27,014 nucleotides of DNA from the IMG/VR virus record IMGVR_UViG_3300042449_000912, positions 1 to 27,014 of that record, one strand, 5' to 3'. The translations under genes and the position numbers were made by a program. A model generated the notes under the pieces. The model had not been told where the DNA came from. It saw only the letters and a list, made by a program, of their open reading frames with translations, and made no database searches. Of the stretch, positions 7,446-13,076 are shown in pieces (the stretch's first letter is position 1; every line of letters begins with the position of its first letter). This DNA comes from a virus.

Positions 7446-7736
7446 ATGAACTTTCAAATAGCACCTAAATCAACCGAGATTCAAACCAACTGGTTTGATG
7501 CCAGATTTTATTGTTTCTCCCTTAATGTAAATGGAAAATCTGGTTGGAGATTACCTAACATAGATGAATTAAATGAGATATACCTTTCAGAAAATGATTT
7601 TGAAAAACGTTGGTATTGGTCCTCTACTGAGGATAGTGGCAACGACGCCTGGAGTCAGTATATGTCAAATGGCAGCCAGTACGGCGGCAATAAGAGCTTC
7701 GGCGGCACCTACGTTAGAGCCATCAGATCAATATAA
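7446..7736 (+). CDS. DUF1566/Lcl-type lectin-like protein 1, with DGR-like variable 3' end
   Basis: 96 residues forming one DUF1566 (Lcl C-terminal) domain, a C-type-lectin-like fold: an N-terminal IAPKSTEI strand, a DARFYCFSL helix, GWRLPNIDEL (33-42), then RWYWSSTE (55-62) and a closing VRAIRSI. No signal peptide. Residues 63-88 differ sharply from the otherwise close paralogue at 8461 and are encoded mainly by NNC/NNT codons, including six GGC, although this genome mostly writes Gly as GGT. This is what adenine mutagenesis of AAC/AAT template codons by a diversity-generating retroelement would produce, and DUF1566 is among the folds reported as DGR targets. The variable surface would be a ligand- or receptor-binding face; the ligand is unknown. 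The start is preceded only by a weak AGGT. A stem-loop begins 6 nt after the stop. Confidence 0.8.
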   Translation: MNFQIAPKSTEIQTNWFDARFYCFSLNVNGKSGWRLPNIDELNEIYLSENDFEKRWYWSSTEDSGNDAWSQYMSNGSQYGGNKSFGGTYVRAIRSI

Positions 7737-7739
7737 TAG
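7587..7739 (+). other. Candidate DGR variable region VR1
   Basis: Bases 7587-7631 match 8602-8646 at 44 of 45 positions. A stretch of 26 codons follows that differs mostly at codon positions 1 and 2, then an invariant end (TACGTTAGAGCCATCAG and beyond, from 7710). The two regions differ in length by two codons, so they are not simple recent copies of one template. The assignment is an inference from codon pattern and flank identity. Confidence 0.6.
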
Positions 7740-7741
7740 AA

Positions 7742-7764
7742 GCGAGCACCGCTAGGTGCGAGCC
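7742..7764 (+). repeat. GCGA/GAGCC stem-loop, copy 6, directly after VR1
   Basis: Arms GCACC/GGTGC, loop GCTA. It begins 6 nt after the stop codon of lectin 1 and ends 14 nt before the next ATG, next to its ribosome-binding site. Its place after the variable region resembles the hairpin downstream of the VR that Bordetella phage BPP-1 needs for retrohoming. Confidence 0.8.
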
Positions 7765-7778
7765 AATAGGAAAAACAA

Positions 7779-8102
7779 ATGATTGAAATAGCACCTAAAG
7801 AATACGAAGCGCCTCTACAATTCCAAGAAGCAAAACTATATTGCTTTTCACTTAATATTGATGGTAAAATAGGTTGGAGATTACCTACTATTGAAGAGTT
7901 GGAAAACATCTATACCTGTGTGAATGATTTTATGAAAAACGGGTGGTATTGGTCATCGACTGAAGTTGAAAACGGGGTTTGGTTTAAATCATTTAGTCGA
8001 TACCCGAAAAACGGACCAACTGGATGGAAAGATATCATCTATTTTACCGAATTTCATACAAATGTAAACTCCTGTTTAGTCAGACCAGTGAGAGACCTAT
8101 GA
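7779..8102 (+). CDS. DUF1566/Lcl-type lectin-like protein 2
   Basis: 107 residues, a single DUF1566-type domain: IAPKEYE, EAKLYCFSLNIDGKIGWRLP (helix and signature strand), IEELENI, NDFMKNGWYWSSTE, and the closing VRPVRDL. It is paralogous to its neighbours but lacks the GGC/AAC-rich variable stretch of lectins 1 and 4; its C-terminal third (Ser, Arg, Tyr, Lys, Pro) is unrelated to theirs. The ATG at 7779 has AGGAAAA a few bases upstream, right after the stem-loop at 7742. Its TGA overlaps the ATG of the next gene (ATGA), so the two are translationally coupled. Function unknown; ligand binding is the family expectation. Confidence 0.78.
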   Translation: MIEIAPKEYEAPLQFQEAKLYCFSLNIDGKIGWRLPTIEELENIYTCVNDFMKNGWYWSSTEVENGVWFKSFSRYPKNGPTGWKDIIYFTEFHTNVNSCLVRPVRDL

Positions 8103-8440
8103 CTTATTTTTCAACAAAACTTTACCCGCCAACTCCACGATTACCATGTCAACTGTCGGATTCTATGTATTGGAAGAAAATGAGTTGGGAAGAAGCCAAG
8201 ATGTATTGCTTTTCTCTTAATGACAGGGGTATAATTGGATGGAGATTACCTACGTTATTTGAGTTGAACAGTATTATATTACTAGTATCATCCCCATTAG
8301 ACTATGAATTTGAGATTTGGTCAGAAGAAAATGGACAGGACATTGCTTGGTTTATGTCTAGTCGGAATAGTCAGAGATTGGCAAGCAAGTATATGGATGA
8401 TATTTACTGTATCCCAGTTCGAGATCTAAAAGATGATTAA
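8099..8440 (+). CDS. DUF1566/Lcl-type lectin-like protein 3
   Basis: 113 residues from the ATG at 8099, which overlaps the stop of the previous gene; upstream in-frame starts lie inside that gene and are not needed. A 25-residue N-terminal extension precedes the domain: MSWEEAKMYCFSL, GIIGWRLPTLFEL, then IWSEENGQDIAWFMSS in place of the usual YWSSTE, and the closing IPVRDLKDD. The altered WSSTE region makes it one of the more divergent members. Its last codons and stop spell TAAAAGATGATTAA at DNA level, close to the intergenic motif TAAAAGATAATTGA. Role unknown beyond the lectin-like fold. Confidence 0.75.
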   Translation: MTYFSTKLYPPTPRLPCQLSDSMYWKKMSWEEAKMYCFSLNDRGIIGWRLPTLFELNSIILLVSSPLDYEFEIWSEENGQDIAWFMSSRNSQRLASKYMDDIYCIPVRDLKDD

Positions 8441-8460
8441 TACCACTGAGAAAAACCAAA

Positions 8461-8757
8461 ATGAACTTTGAAATAGCACCAAAATCAACCGAAATACTCG
8501 CCACATGGAATGATGCCCGTTTGTATTGTTTCTCTCTTATTATTGATGATAAAACTGGATGGAGATTACCCACTAAAGATGAATTAAACGAAATACACGA
8601 ATCAGAAAATGATTTTGAAAAACGTTGGTATTGGTCTTCTACTGAGTATAATGGCAACAGCGGCATCTATAGTCAGAATATGAATGGTGGCATCCAGGGC
8701 TACGGTGGCGATAAGAACTACGCCGTCGCCTACGTTAGAGCCATCAGGTCAATATAA
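8461..8757 (+). CDS. DUF1566/Lcl-type lectin-like protein 4, with DGR-like variable 3' end
   Basis: 98 residues and the closest relative of lectin 1: MNFEIAPKSTEI, DARLYCFSL, GWRLPTKDEL, RWYWSSTE, and the identical ending YVRAIRSI. Between WSSTE and YVRAIRSI the two proteins differ at most positions, while their Gly-rich frame is similar. Codons here are again mostly NNC/NNT (AAC, AGC, ATC, TAC, GCC, GTC). Upstream of base 8602 the two genes differ in the ordinary way, including at third positions; from 8602 to the first variable codon they are almost identical. This contrast suggests that the 3' part is renewed from a shared template. A stem-loop begins 5 nt after the stop. The start has no strong Shine-Dalgarno sequence. 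Confidence 0.8.
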   Translation: MNFEIAPKSTEILATWNDARLYCFSLIIDDKTGWRLPTKDELNEIHESENDFEKRWYWSSTEYNGNSGIYSQNMNGGIQGYGGDKNYAVAYVRAIRSI

Positions 8758-8760
8758 TAT
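8602..8760 (+). other. Candidate DGR variable region VR2
   Basis: The counterpart of VR1. The conserved lead-in is 8602-8646, the variable stretch is 28 codons from 8647, and the invariant 3' end starts at TAC 8731. Example VR1/VR2 codon pairs: GAT/TAT, AGT/AAT, GAC/AGC, GCC/GGC, AGC/ATC, TTC/TAC, GGC/GTC. Nearly all can be derived from AAT or AAC by changing only the A residues. Confidence 0.6.
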
Positions 8761-8761
8761 C

Positions 8762-8784
8762 GCGAGCACCGCTAGGTGCGAGCC
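8762..8784 (+). repeat. GCGA/GAGCC stem-loop, copy 7, directly after VR2
   Basis: Identical to copy 6 (arms GCACC/GGTGC, loop GCTA), starting 5 nt after the stop of lectin 4 and ending 15 nt before the ATG at 8800. The spacing to the variable region is nearly the same as in copy 6. Confidence 0.8.
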
Positions 8785-8799
8785 AATAAGGAAAATCAA

Positions 8800-9195
8800 A
8801 TGACAGACGACCAATTCCTGCAATCCTTAAAACTAAAGCCTAAGCCAGTTGAACCAATCGAGGTTTACGAGTCTTTGAATATAGAAATTGCACCCAGTCA
8901 TTACTGTAGGCAACTGACTTGGGCAGATGCAAAACTTTACGCATTTTCTTTAAACATAGACGGTAAGATCGGATGGAGATTACCTTGTGATGAAGAAATG
9001 GGTTGCTTACTTGAGAATCATCCAAGATTTAATGGTTTCTGGTATATGCAATACTGGTGTGATGTAAACAAATCCGGCCGTATAAAATCTAAAGAGTATA
9101 CTGCGTGGCTGGAACCCACTGGCCTACATTTCCAAACTCGTAATGGCGAATATGTACATAATACCGTCTTTGTCCGAGATCTAAAAGATGATTGA
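8800..9195 (+). CDS. DUF1566/Lcl-type lectin-like protein 5
   Basis: 131 residues from ATG 8800, chosen because AAGGAAA stands just upstream. A longer reading would start with a GTG inside the stem-loop at 8762. A charged 30-residue N-terminal extension (KLKPKPVEPIEVYE) precedes the domain: IEIAPSHY, TWADAKLYAFSLNIDGKIGWRLP, EEMG, and the closing VFVRDLKDD. The WSSTE motif has become FWYMQYWC, so the C-terminal half has diverged. Its end overlaps the next gene by 8 bp (ATGATTGA), which suggests coupling. Function unknown. Confidence 0.75.
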   Translation: MTDDQFLQSLKLKPKPVEPIEVYESLNIEIAPSHYCRQLTWADAKLYAFSLNIDGKIGWRLPCDEEMGCLLENHPRFNGFWYMQYWCDVNKSGRIKSKEYTAWLEPTGLHFQTRNGEYVHNTVFVRDLKDD

Positions 9196-9463
9196 GATAT
9201 CACCTAAATCATTCGAAAAGCACCTAACCCACGACGATGCTAAATTTTACGTATTTTCACTAGGCGATGGTTGGAGATTCCCAACCGTTGAGGAATTGCG
9301 AATAATACACGGGAGTGCCAATGATTTGGAAAACGAGTTGCATTTTACTAATTCCGATACGTTAGTTTCTTTTAGTTATCGGCGTTTCATCAAGTGTTTT
9401 GATCGAGATGAATGCGAAGATGATTGTTTTATCAGACCAGTCAGAGATCTAAAAGATGATTAA
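9188..9463 (+). CDS. DUF1566/Lcl-type lectin-like protein 6 (short)
   Basis: 91 residues, the most reduced member: IEISPKSFEKHLTHDDAKFYVFSL, GWRFPTVEEL, a middle part without WSSTE, and the closing IRPVRDLKDD. It starts inside the end of lectin 5 and has no clear ribosome-binding site, so translation probably depends on coupling. It ends the array; a strong terminator follows at 9472. It could be a decaying duplicate, but the frame is intact. Confidence 0.7.
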   Translation: MIEISPKSFEKHLTHDDAKFYVFSLGDGWRFPTVEELRIIHGSANDLENELHFTNSDTLVSFSYRRFIKCFDRDECEDDCFIRPVRDLKDD

Positions 9464-9471
9464 ATCACCAT

Positions 9472-9493
9472 AGGCTACTCCGGTAGCCTTTTT
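9472..9493 (+). terminator. Rho-independent terminator ending the lectin array
   Basis: AGGCTAC, loop TCCG, GTAGCCT, then a T run. The 7-bp stem lies 9 nt after the last lectin-like gene. Confidence 0.85.
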
Positions 9494-9531
9494 AATACCC
9501 AAAATTCACCATAACATTTCACTGTATGCTT

Positions 9532-9554
9532 GCGAGAGCCGATAGGCTCGAGCC
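9532..9554 (+). repeat. GCGA/GAGCC stem-loop, copy 8 (variant arms)
   Basis: Arms GAGCC and GGCTC with a GATA loop: the fourth distinct pair of arms, again fully complementary. It lies between the array terminator and late-type promoter boxes. Confidence 0.8.
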
Positions 9555-9580
9555 ATATCAAAATCACGAGTTTCAAAAGC

Positions 9581-9588
9581 CTAAATAC
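9581..9588 (+). promoter_or_regulatory. Candidate late promoter
   Basis: CTAAATAC, 38 nt before the ATG at 9627. A second CTAAATAC at 9615-9622 is too close to the start codon to be its promoter unless the leader is extremely short. Confidence 0.45.
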
Positions 9589-9626
9589 CGTTAATACTGC
9601 CAAATTACGGAAGGCTAAATACAACC

Positions 9627-9866
9627 ATGAAACTACTTGAATTCTTTTACTTTAACGACAATTCCGATGGAATGTCTAATGATCGTCGATATGATGCGAC
9701 ACGGGATAGCTCTGTTCTTACGAAATCAGATACCCGTAAGATTAAATTGACTTTAAGACAAATTAACCAATTGAGATTATCAACCGAAGCCCATGAAGCT
9801 GAAAAGCAAGCAGAAGCAGGGTTTATTTCTCAAATGTATTCCAAACCAGTAGATGCCCAACAATAG
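9627..9866 (+). CDS. Small conserved-type phage protein (79 aa)
   Basis: 79 residues. The centre reads KSDTRKIKLTLRQINQLRLS, a basic helix pattern I associate with small uncharacterised proteins near the head genes of T4-like phages (from memory, not checked). The N-terminus (MKLLEFFYFND) is hydrophobic but too short and too acidic nearby to be a signal peptide. GGAAGG lies upstream of ATG 9627. Its last 14 bp overlap the start of the next gene, so the pair is likely coupled. It stands in the position between portal and prohead core genes; an assembly role is possible but unproven. Confidence 0.7.
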   Translation: MKLLEFFYFNDNSDGMSNDRRYDATRDSSVLTKSDTRKIKLTLRQINQLRLSTEAHEAEKQAEAGFISQMYSKPVDAQQ

Positions 9867-10452
9867 TCCCGCTTTCGTCTTAGGGAATGGTCGTAGTCGC
9901 TTGGCTATTGATTGCTCTCAATTATCAACAAATGGAACTGTTTACGGTTGTAATGCAGTTTATAGGGAATTTGACCCAGACTACTTAATTGCAGTCGATA
10001 CCAAAATGGTCAATGAAATTGTCTCAACTGGATACCAAGAAACCCACCAAGTTTGGACTAATCCCAATAGAGGGATTCATACTAAAAAGAATCTTAACTT
10101 CTTTAGTCCACACAAAGGATGGAGCTCAGGTCCAACTGCTCTTTGGTTTGCCGCATCTAATGGCCATTTGAAAATCTACATCCTTGGTTTTGACTTTCAA
10201 GGCATCGATGGAAAATTCAACAATGTCTACGCGGATACATACAATTATAAGAAGAGTAACGAAGCTGCTACTTATTACGGTAATTGGGTTAACCAAACAC
10301 AACGGATAATCGAAGAGTTTAAGCATATTAAGTTTACCAGAGTTGTTGAAGATAACGCGTTTAATCCTGAAATCTTCGGCAATTTAAAAAACTTAAATAC
10401 AGTTAGTTATAGCGAATTTCACAGCATATTTCCTAATATAACGCGAAATTAA
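9853..10452 (+). CDS. Unknown alpha/beta protein, phage head-region type (199 aa)
   Basis: 199 residues beginning with a Rossmann-like strand-loop, FVLGNGRSRLAID, followed by VYGCNAVYREFDPDYLIAVD and, later, SSGPTALWFAASNG and IYILGFDF. Together these resemble the small group of DUF115/MptE-like or sialyltransferase-like folds in which LGNG.S binds a nucleotide or nucleotide-sugar. I offer this as a fold-level resemblance only; no catalytic assignment is made. The ATG at 9853 lies inside the end of the preceding gene and has no strong Shine-Dalgarno sequence, consistent with translational coupling. It is the last gene before the head-core cluster and has no terminator after it. Confidence 0.7.
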   Translation: MPNNSPAFVLGNGRSRLAIDCSQLSTNGTVYGCNAVYREFDPDYLIAVDTKMVNEIVSTGYQETHQVWTNPNRGIHTKKNLNFFSPHKGWSSGPTALWFAASNGHLKIYILGFDFQGIDGKFNNVYADTYNYKKSNEAATYYGNWVNQTQRIIEEFKHIKFTRVVEDNAFNPEIFGNLKNLNTVSYSEFHSIFPNITRN

Positions 10453-10492
10453 GCAAAAAACAAGCATTTTGAATACATTCTTTTCAAGTGCG

Positions 10493-10500
10493 TTAAATAT
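10493..10500 (+). promoter_or_regulatory. Candidate late promoter for head-core cluster
   Basis: TTAAATAT, 36 nt before the ATG at 10537, similar to the other TAAATA boxes. Confidence 0.4.
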
Positions 10501-10536
10501 CAACACAGACTTATCAAACCCCAAAGGAGAACACTG

Positions 10537-11316
10537 ATGGCAAACTCATCCATTCTTGAAGAGATGTTAGAACATCTCGTTAATGAAAACAGAACACAAG
10601 CGGAAGAATTATTCCACGACTACGTTGTGGCTAAATCACGCGAAATTTACGAATCTTTGTTAGAAGAATCTTATTCTGATGACGAAGCTGGTGATGACGA
10701 ATACGAAGAAGCATTCGATTTCGGTAAATCAGCTAACGATGACGACTTCGGCGATGACGAAGAAGAAGGCGAAGACGATGACCAATTCGGCGAAAAAGAA
10801 TTCGGTGACGAAGAAGAAGGCGAAGAAGGTTCTAAAGAAGAAATCTTCCAAAGTTTAGATGAAATCGTTGACGAATTACAAGCTAAATTTGACGAACTTC
10901 GTGGCTTAACTGGTTCAGATGCAGCTAACGATGACGAATTCGGTGGTGATGCAACTGACGAATTGAATACAGAATTCGATGACTCTGAAGACGAAAACGA
11001 ATCTTTCGAATTAGAAACAGTTCGTGAATATGTTGAAAAAATCGGTACTGTTAAAGGCGGCGACAACGGCGCAAACGCAAAGTCTATCGTAGCTGGTAAA
11101 AATGACATGGGCGGTACTACTGCCAATTTAAAAGGTGGCACATCTGAAACTGGTGGCACTCAAGGTGGCTTAGTTAACCCTAAAGCACAAGATTTGAAAT
11201 CTGGCAACATCAATGTTCCAGGTGGCAAAGCAGGCGATGCTTTCAAAAAAGCTGCTGCTCCTAAAAAAGCAGACGATGGCGCGAACTCAACTAGCTTATT
11301 TCGCAACAAACGATAG
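10537..11316 (+). CDS. gp67: Acidic prohead core protein (gp67-like)
   Basis: 259 residues. The N-terminal helix (SSILEEMLEHLVNENRTQAEELFHDYVV) resembles the start of T4 gp67, and a very acidic stretch of Asp/Glu follows (about residues 45-150). The rest is a Gly/Asn-rich segment (AGKNDMGGTTANLKGG) with a basic tail ending SLFRNKR. T4 gp67 is about 80 residues, so this version is extended, possibly fusing the roles of T4 gp67 and gp68. Core proteins help the scaffold shape the prohead and are cut up by the gp21 protease. The position directly before gp21 is the T4 order. AAGGAGAA precedes the ATG. The stop codon overlaps the Shine-Dalgarno sequence of the protease gene. Confidence 0.75.
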   Translation: MANSSILEEMLEHLVNENRTQAEELFHDYVVAKSREIYESLLEESYSDDEAGDDEYEEAFDFGKSANDDDFGDDEEEGEDDDQFGEKEFGDEEEGEEGSKEEIFQSLDEIVDELQAKFDELRGLTGSDAANDDEFGGDATDELNTEFDDSEDENESFELETVREYVEKIGTVKGGDNGANAKSIVAGKNDMGGTTANLKGGTSETGGTQGGLVNPKAQDLKSGNINVPGGKAGDAFKKAAAPKKADDGANSTSLFRNKR

Positions 11317-11325
11317 GAAGCTAAC

Positions 11326-11952
11326 GTGAGAACTCCCTTAACTGAACATCTGAGTTTTGACCAAGCACATATCGTTCTTGAACACTCAAATGAAGGTGAC
11401 CAAAAATCTTTGCATCTTAACGGTATCTGCATCCAAGGCGATATCAAAAATGCAAACCAACGGGTCTACTCTTCTCAAGAAATCGGTAAAGCTGTTAAAA
11501 CTCTTAACGAACAGATCTCAGGTGGCTACTCAGTTTTAGGCGAAGTTGACCACCCAGCAGACTTACGAATTAACCTCGATAGAGTCAGCCACATGATTAC
11601 CAAAATGTGGATGGACGGTCCCAACGGCTACGGTAAACTTAAAATCTTACCAACTCCAATGGGTAAACTTATCGAATCCATGCTAGAAGCCGGTGTAAAA
11701 CTGGGAGTTTCAAGTAGAGGGTCTGGTGATGTAGATAACAACGGCTATGTCCAAGGTTTTGAAATCATTACCGTAGATGTCGTCGCTCAACCTAGCGCAC
11801 CAGGTGCCTACCCAACTCCCGTTTATGAACATATCATGAACACAGCCGGTGGTAATACCGCTTTACGTATCGCTCAAGAAGTTCAAGGCGACCCAAAAGC
11901 ACAGAAATACATCTCAGAGAGCTTGATGCGCATCATCAAGGGCCTGAACTAA
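11326..11952 (+). CDS. gp21: Prohead core serine protease (gp21-like)
   Basis: 208 residues, near the 212 of T4 gp21, a protease of the herpesvirus-assemblin-like group (MEROPS S80). Visible signatures: GEVDHP with the likely catalytic His76, LGVSSRGSG with the nucleophile at Ser129 or Ser130, and DVVAQPSAPGA near residue 151. The enzyme matures the prohead by cutting scaffold, core proteins and the capsid N-terminus after (Leu/Ile)-X-Glu. The start is GTG at 11326 with AGGAAG at 11314-11319; that Shine-Dalgarno sequence includes the stop of the previous gene, so translation is coupled. It lies between gp67-like and scaffold genes as in T4. Confidence 0.9.
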   Translation: MRTPLTEHLSFDQAHIVLEHSNEGDQKSLHLNGICIQGDIKNANQRVYSSQEIGKAVKTLNEQISGGYSVLGEVDHPADLRINLDRVSHMITKMWMDGPNGYGKLKILPTPMGKLIESMLEAGVKLGVSSRGSGDVDNNGYVQGFEIITVDVVAQPSAPGAYPTPVYEHIMNTAGGNTALRIAQEVQGDPKAQKYISESLMRIIKGLN

Positions 11953-11956
11953 ATAC
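11949..11956 (+). promoter_or_regulatory. Candidate late promoter for scaffold and capsid
   Basis: CTAAATAC spans the end of gp21, 20 nt before the scaffold ATG. It could add transcripts for the abundantly needed scaffold and capsid genes. Confidence 0.45.
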
Positions 11957-11976
11957 ACACAAGAGAGGAGAATCAC

Positions 11977-13065
11977 ATGCAGGATTTTGTAAAACAATTG
12001 TTTGAAAACAATGTGATTTCCGAGGATATGAAATCGGAAATTGAAAACGCTTGGGAAAGTCGAATTCAAGAAAACCGTGATCAAGTCACTGCCACTCTAC
12101 GTGAAGAATTTGCTCACAAATATGAGCACGATAAAGCCTCCTTACTCGAAGCTGTCGAAAACATGATTTCAGATAAATTAGCGTCTGAACTTCAAGATTT
12201 CGCTGAAGACCGTCAAGGACTTATCGAAGCAAAAGCAAAATATGCTATGAAAATTGCTAAAGATACCAAAGCCATGGAATCTTTCGTTATGCAAAACCTT
12301 AGCAAAGAACTTGCCGAACTTAATGAAGACCGTAGAGCAGTAGCCGACAACGTATCTAAATTGGAATCTTTTATCGTGGATGCACTAGCGAAAGAAATCG
12401 CAGATTTCCACACAGACAAAAAAGACTTAGCCGAAACTAAAGTTCGTTTAGTTAGAGAAAGTAAAGCTAAGTTCGAAGAAGTCAAAAAAGATTTCATTGC
12501 TCATTCAGCAGCTATCATCGAAAGCACCGTGACCAAAGGTCTTCGTGCAGAAATGACGCAACTGAAAGAAGATATCGAATCAGCTCGCAGAAATGACTTC
12601 GGTCGCAGAATTTTTGAAAGTTTTGCCAGCGAATACGCAGCTAGTCACCTTAACGAGAAATCGGAAACTGTTAAATTGATGCAAGTCATTCAACAAAAAG
12701 AGATCGAGTTGGAAGAAGCAGCAAAAATCGTAGTACAAGCTAAACAACTCGCTGAAAGCAAAGAAGCTCAAGTACGCGTTCTTAAAGAATCAACTCAACG
12801 CAAAGACGTTCTTAACGAACTTCTCGGCCCATTAGTTGGCGACAAAAGAATCGTTATGAGTGAACTGCTCGAATCGGTACAAACAGATAAACTGTACGCA
12901 GCTTACGACAAATACCTACCTGCCGTCTTAGATAGCGGTGCTAGAACTTCTCGTAAAACTCTTACAGAATCTACAGAGATTACAGGTAACAAACAGGTAC
13001 CGTCTTTCAGTGAAAAGACTGCCGAACTCACAGACATCCGCAGACTTGCGGGATTATCAGCTTAA
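11977..13065 (+). CDS. gp22: Prohead scaffold protein (gp22-like)
   Basis: 362 residues, almost entirely helical and charged (Lys, Glu, Ala, Leu, Asp), with long heptad-like runs typical of the T4 scaffold gp22 (about 270 residues). Several L-x-E and I-x-E triplets provide sites for the gp21 protease. The C-terminus ends DIRRLAGLSA, a compact conserved tail that may contact the capsid protein. It builds the internal core around which gp23 assembles and is then degraded. GAGGAGAA precedes the ATG. The gene lies between protease and major capsid genes, 11 bp from the latter, so they share a transcript. Confidence 0.88.
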   Translation: MQDFVKQLFENNVISEDMKSEIENAWESRIQENRDQVTATLREEFAHKYEHDKASLLEAVENMISDKLASELQDFAEDRQGLIEAKAKYAMKIAKDTKAMESFVMQNLSKELAELNEDRRAVADNVSKLESFIVDALAKEIADFHTDKKDLAETKVRLVRESKAKFEEVKKDFIAHSAAIIESTVTKGLRAEMTQLKEDIESARRNDFGRRIFESFASEYAASHLNEKSETVKLMQVIQQKEIELEEAAKIVVQAKQLAESKEAQVRVLKESTQRKDVLNELLGPLVGDKRIVMSELLESVQTDKLYAAYDKYLPAVLDSGARTSRKTLTESTEITGNKQVPSFSEKTAELTDIRRLAGLSA

Positions 13066-13076
13066 GGAGAACATAT

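Noticed and set aside
8776-8800. GTG start at 8776 for lectin 5
   Set aside because: It lies inside the conserved stem-loop, while the ATG at 8800 follows AAGGAAA.
7446-9463. Reverse transcriptase or template repeat of a DGR within the window
   Set aside because: I found no frame with reverse-transcriptase motifs and no non-coding copy of the variable-region 3' end apart from the two in lectins 1 and 4.
1252-9554. Stem-loops as a CRISPR array
   Set aside because: The copies are irregularly spaced, in both orientations, separated by whole genes, and no Cas gene is present.
1252-9554. Stem-loops as ordinary terminators
   Set aside because: No T run follows any copy, and separate hairpins with T runs exist at 5656, 6945 and 9472, close to several of them.
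10671-11159. A 162-codon minus-strand frame rich in Ser and Pro
   Set aside because: It is the complement of the Asp/Glu-rich stretch of the gp67-like gene; low-complexity antisense shadow.
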